Under the pieces are notes generated by a model. That model made no database searches and was not told the DNA's origin. It saw nothing but the letters and a program-made list of their open reading frames with translations. The translations under genes were made by a program, and so were the position numbers. From NCBI GenBank assembly GCA_001464255.1, contig LNFD01000387.1, forward strand, positions 1 through 5,993: a DNA stretch of 5,993 nucleotides, in the 5' to 3' direction. The DNA comes from Actinomycetales bacterium Ga0077552. GTDB taxonomy: Bacteria > Actinomycetota > Actinomycetes > Actinomycetales > Microbacteriaceae. Below, in pieces: positions 4,964-5,993 of the stretch (positions within the stretch are counted from its first letter, which is position 1; every line of letters starts with the position of its first letter).

Positions 4964-5993
4964 GCGCCGCGGTATCGGGTGCCGCATCCGCCGCCTCGTC
5001 CTCCGGCGCCGGATCCTCCAGCGACCTCACGCGCACCTCTGCCGCCGATCTCGCCGCGCACCTCGCCGCGGGCGAGGTCTCGAGCGTCGAGGTCACGCGG
5101 GCGCACCTCGATCGCATCGCTGCGGTCGACGACGACGTCCACGCCTTCCTGCACATCAACGCCGCGGCGCTCGAGACGGCCGCGCAGGTCGATGCCGACC
5201 GTGCTGCGGGCATGACGCTGCCCGCGCTCGCGGGGGTGCCGATCGCCATCAAAGACGTGCTGTGCACGCTCGACATGCCGTCGACCTCGGGCTCGCGCAT
5301 CCTCGAGGGCTGGATCCCGCCCTACGACGCGACGGTCGTCGCGCGCCTGCGCGCTGCGCGCATGATCCCGCTCGGCAAGACGAACATGGACGAGTTCGCC
5401 ATGGGCAGCTCGACCGAGCACTCCGCCTACGGGCCGACGAAGAACCCGTGGGATCTCACGCGCATCCCCGGCGGTTCGGGCGGCGGTTCGGCCGCGGCGG
5501 TCGCGGCCTTCGAGGCGCCCGTCGCGCTCGGCAGCGACACGGGTGGCAGCATCCGTCAGCCCGCTGCGGTCACCGGCTCGGTGGGTGTCAAGCCCACCTA
5601 CGGTGGAGTGAGCCGCTACGGTGCGATCGCGCTGGCGTCGTCGCTCGACCAGGTCGGGCCGGTGTCGCGCTCGGTGCTGGATGCCGCGCTCGTGCACGAC
5701 GTCATCGGCGGGCATGATCCGCGCGATGCCACGAGCATCCCCGACGCATGGCCGTCGATGGCGGCTGCTGCGCGGGCCGGGCAGACGGGTGATGCGCTGC
5801 GCGGTGTTCGGGTCGGTGTTGTGCGCCAGCTCGAGGGTGAAGGATTCCAGGCGGGCGTGAAGTCGGTCTACCACGAGACGCTCGAGCTGATGGCGGCGGC
5901 GGGTGCCGAGATCGTCGAGGTCAGTGCGCCGCACTTCGAGTACGCGGTCGCGGCCTACTACCTGATCCTGCCTGCGGAGGCGTCGAGCAATCT
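4960..5993 (+). CDS. gatA: Asp/Glu-tRNA amidotransferase subunit A (3' end cut by window)
   Basis: GatA is the amidase-signature subunit of GatCAB: it hydrolyses glutamine and delivers ammonia to GatB. The Ser-cisSer-Lys triad is complete: K98 (in AIKDV), S173 (in PGGSGGGSAAAV) and the nucleophile S197 (in DTGGSIRQPAA). Their spacing (99 and 24 residues) matches Staphylococcus aureus GatA K79/S154/S178. The residue after the cis-Ser is Gly rather than the commoner Ser, which I recall from other actinobacterial GatA. The window holds 344 residues of a family usually near 490-510. The start GTG 4960 overlaps the gatC stop (GTGA), with GGAGG at 4951-4955, so translation is probably coupled to gatC. 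The first ~21 residues are an Ala/Ser/Gly-rich extension before the usual DLTRTSAADLAAHL start; no other start codon lies between. Codons become richer in G/T endings after about 5580. Confidence 0.97.
   Translation, partial: MSAAVSGAASAASSSGAGSSSDLTRTSAADLAAHLAAGEVSSVEVTRAHLDRIAAVDDDVHAFLHINAAALETAAQVDADRAAGMTLPALAGVPIAIKDVLCTLDMPSTSGSRILEGWIPPYDATVVARLRAARMIPLGKTNMDEFAMGSSTEHSAYGPTKNPWDLTRIPGGSGGGSAAAVAAFEAPVALGSDTGGSIRQPAAVTGSVGVKPTYGGVSRYGAIALASSLDQVGPVSRSVLDAALVHDVIGGHDPRDATSIPDAWPSMAAAARAGQTGDALRGVRVGVVRQLEGEGFQAGVKSVYHETLELMAAAGAEIVEVSAPHFEYAVAAYYLILPAEASSN

Noticed and set aside
4600..5934. A 444-codon minus-strand open frame opposite gatC and gatA
   Set aside because: It runs across two well-identified plus-strand genes; its Arg/Asp/Gly-rich translation is a by-product of GC-rich codons.

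Overview
This is a high-GC chromosomal stretch with strong G/C bias at third codon positions, typical of an actinobacterium. Two things point to that phylum, and probably to the Microbacteriaceae or nearby Micrococcales. The first is the co-location of ligA with gatC-gatA, which is also the neighbourhood in Mycobacterium. The second is the promoters: two genes (ligA and the lipoprotein gene) have a -10-like hexamer six bases before the start codon, the layout of leaderless actinobacterial transcripts. The family placement is inference from memory, not from a search.

Layout, all genes on the + strand. 1-101: leader with no gene I can support. 102-2429: ligA, a complete NAD+-dependent DNA ligase with an extra ~55-residue segment in the helix-hairpin-helix region. 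2430-2541: a comparatively AT-rich intergenic region with a palindrome and a C7-A4-G4 element. 2542-3975: an exported or membrane-anchored alpha/beta hydrolase of the DUF1023 (Abhydrolase_8) type. 3976-4112: intergenic, dominated by four copies of an 18-bp tandem repeat. 4113-4577: a small lipoprotein of unknown function. 4578-4663: gatC leader with a hairpin and a 16-bp tandem repeat that multiplies the gatC start codon. 4664-4963: gatC. 4960 to the window edge: gatA, overlapping gatC by 4 bases and cut off at its 3' end.

GatC and GatA, with a GatB that would lie outside the window, form the tRNA-dependent amidotransferase that corrects Glu-tRNAGln (and Asp-tRNAAsn). LigA seals nicks in replication and repair. 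The hydrolase and lipoprotein are envelope proteins placed between these housekeeping genes, and I see no functional link to them.

I found no mobile element, CRISPR array, RNA gene or clearly novel multi-gene system. The most unusual structure is non-coding. The gatC leader combines a hairpin covering the first Shine-Dalgarno with a 16-bp repeat that places an ATG every 16 bases. The lipoprotein gene follows a minus-strand G-run array with 9-base spacing.
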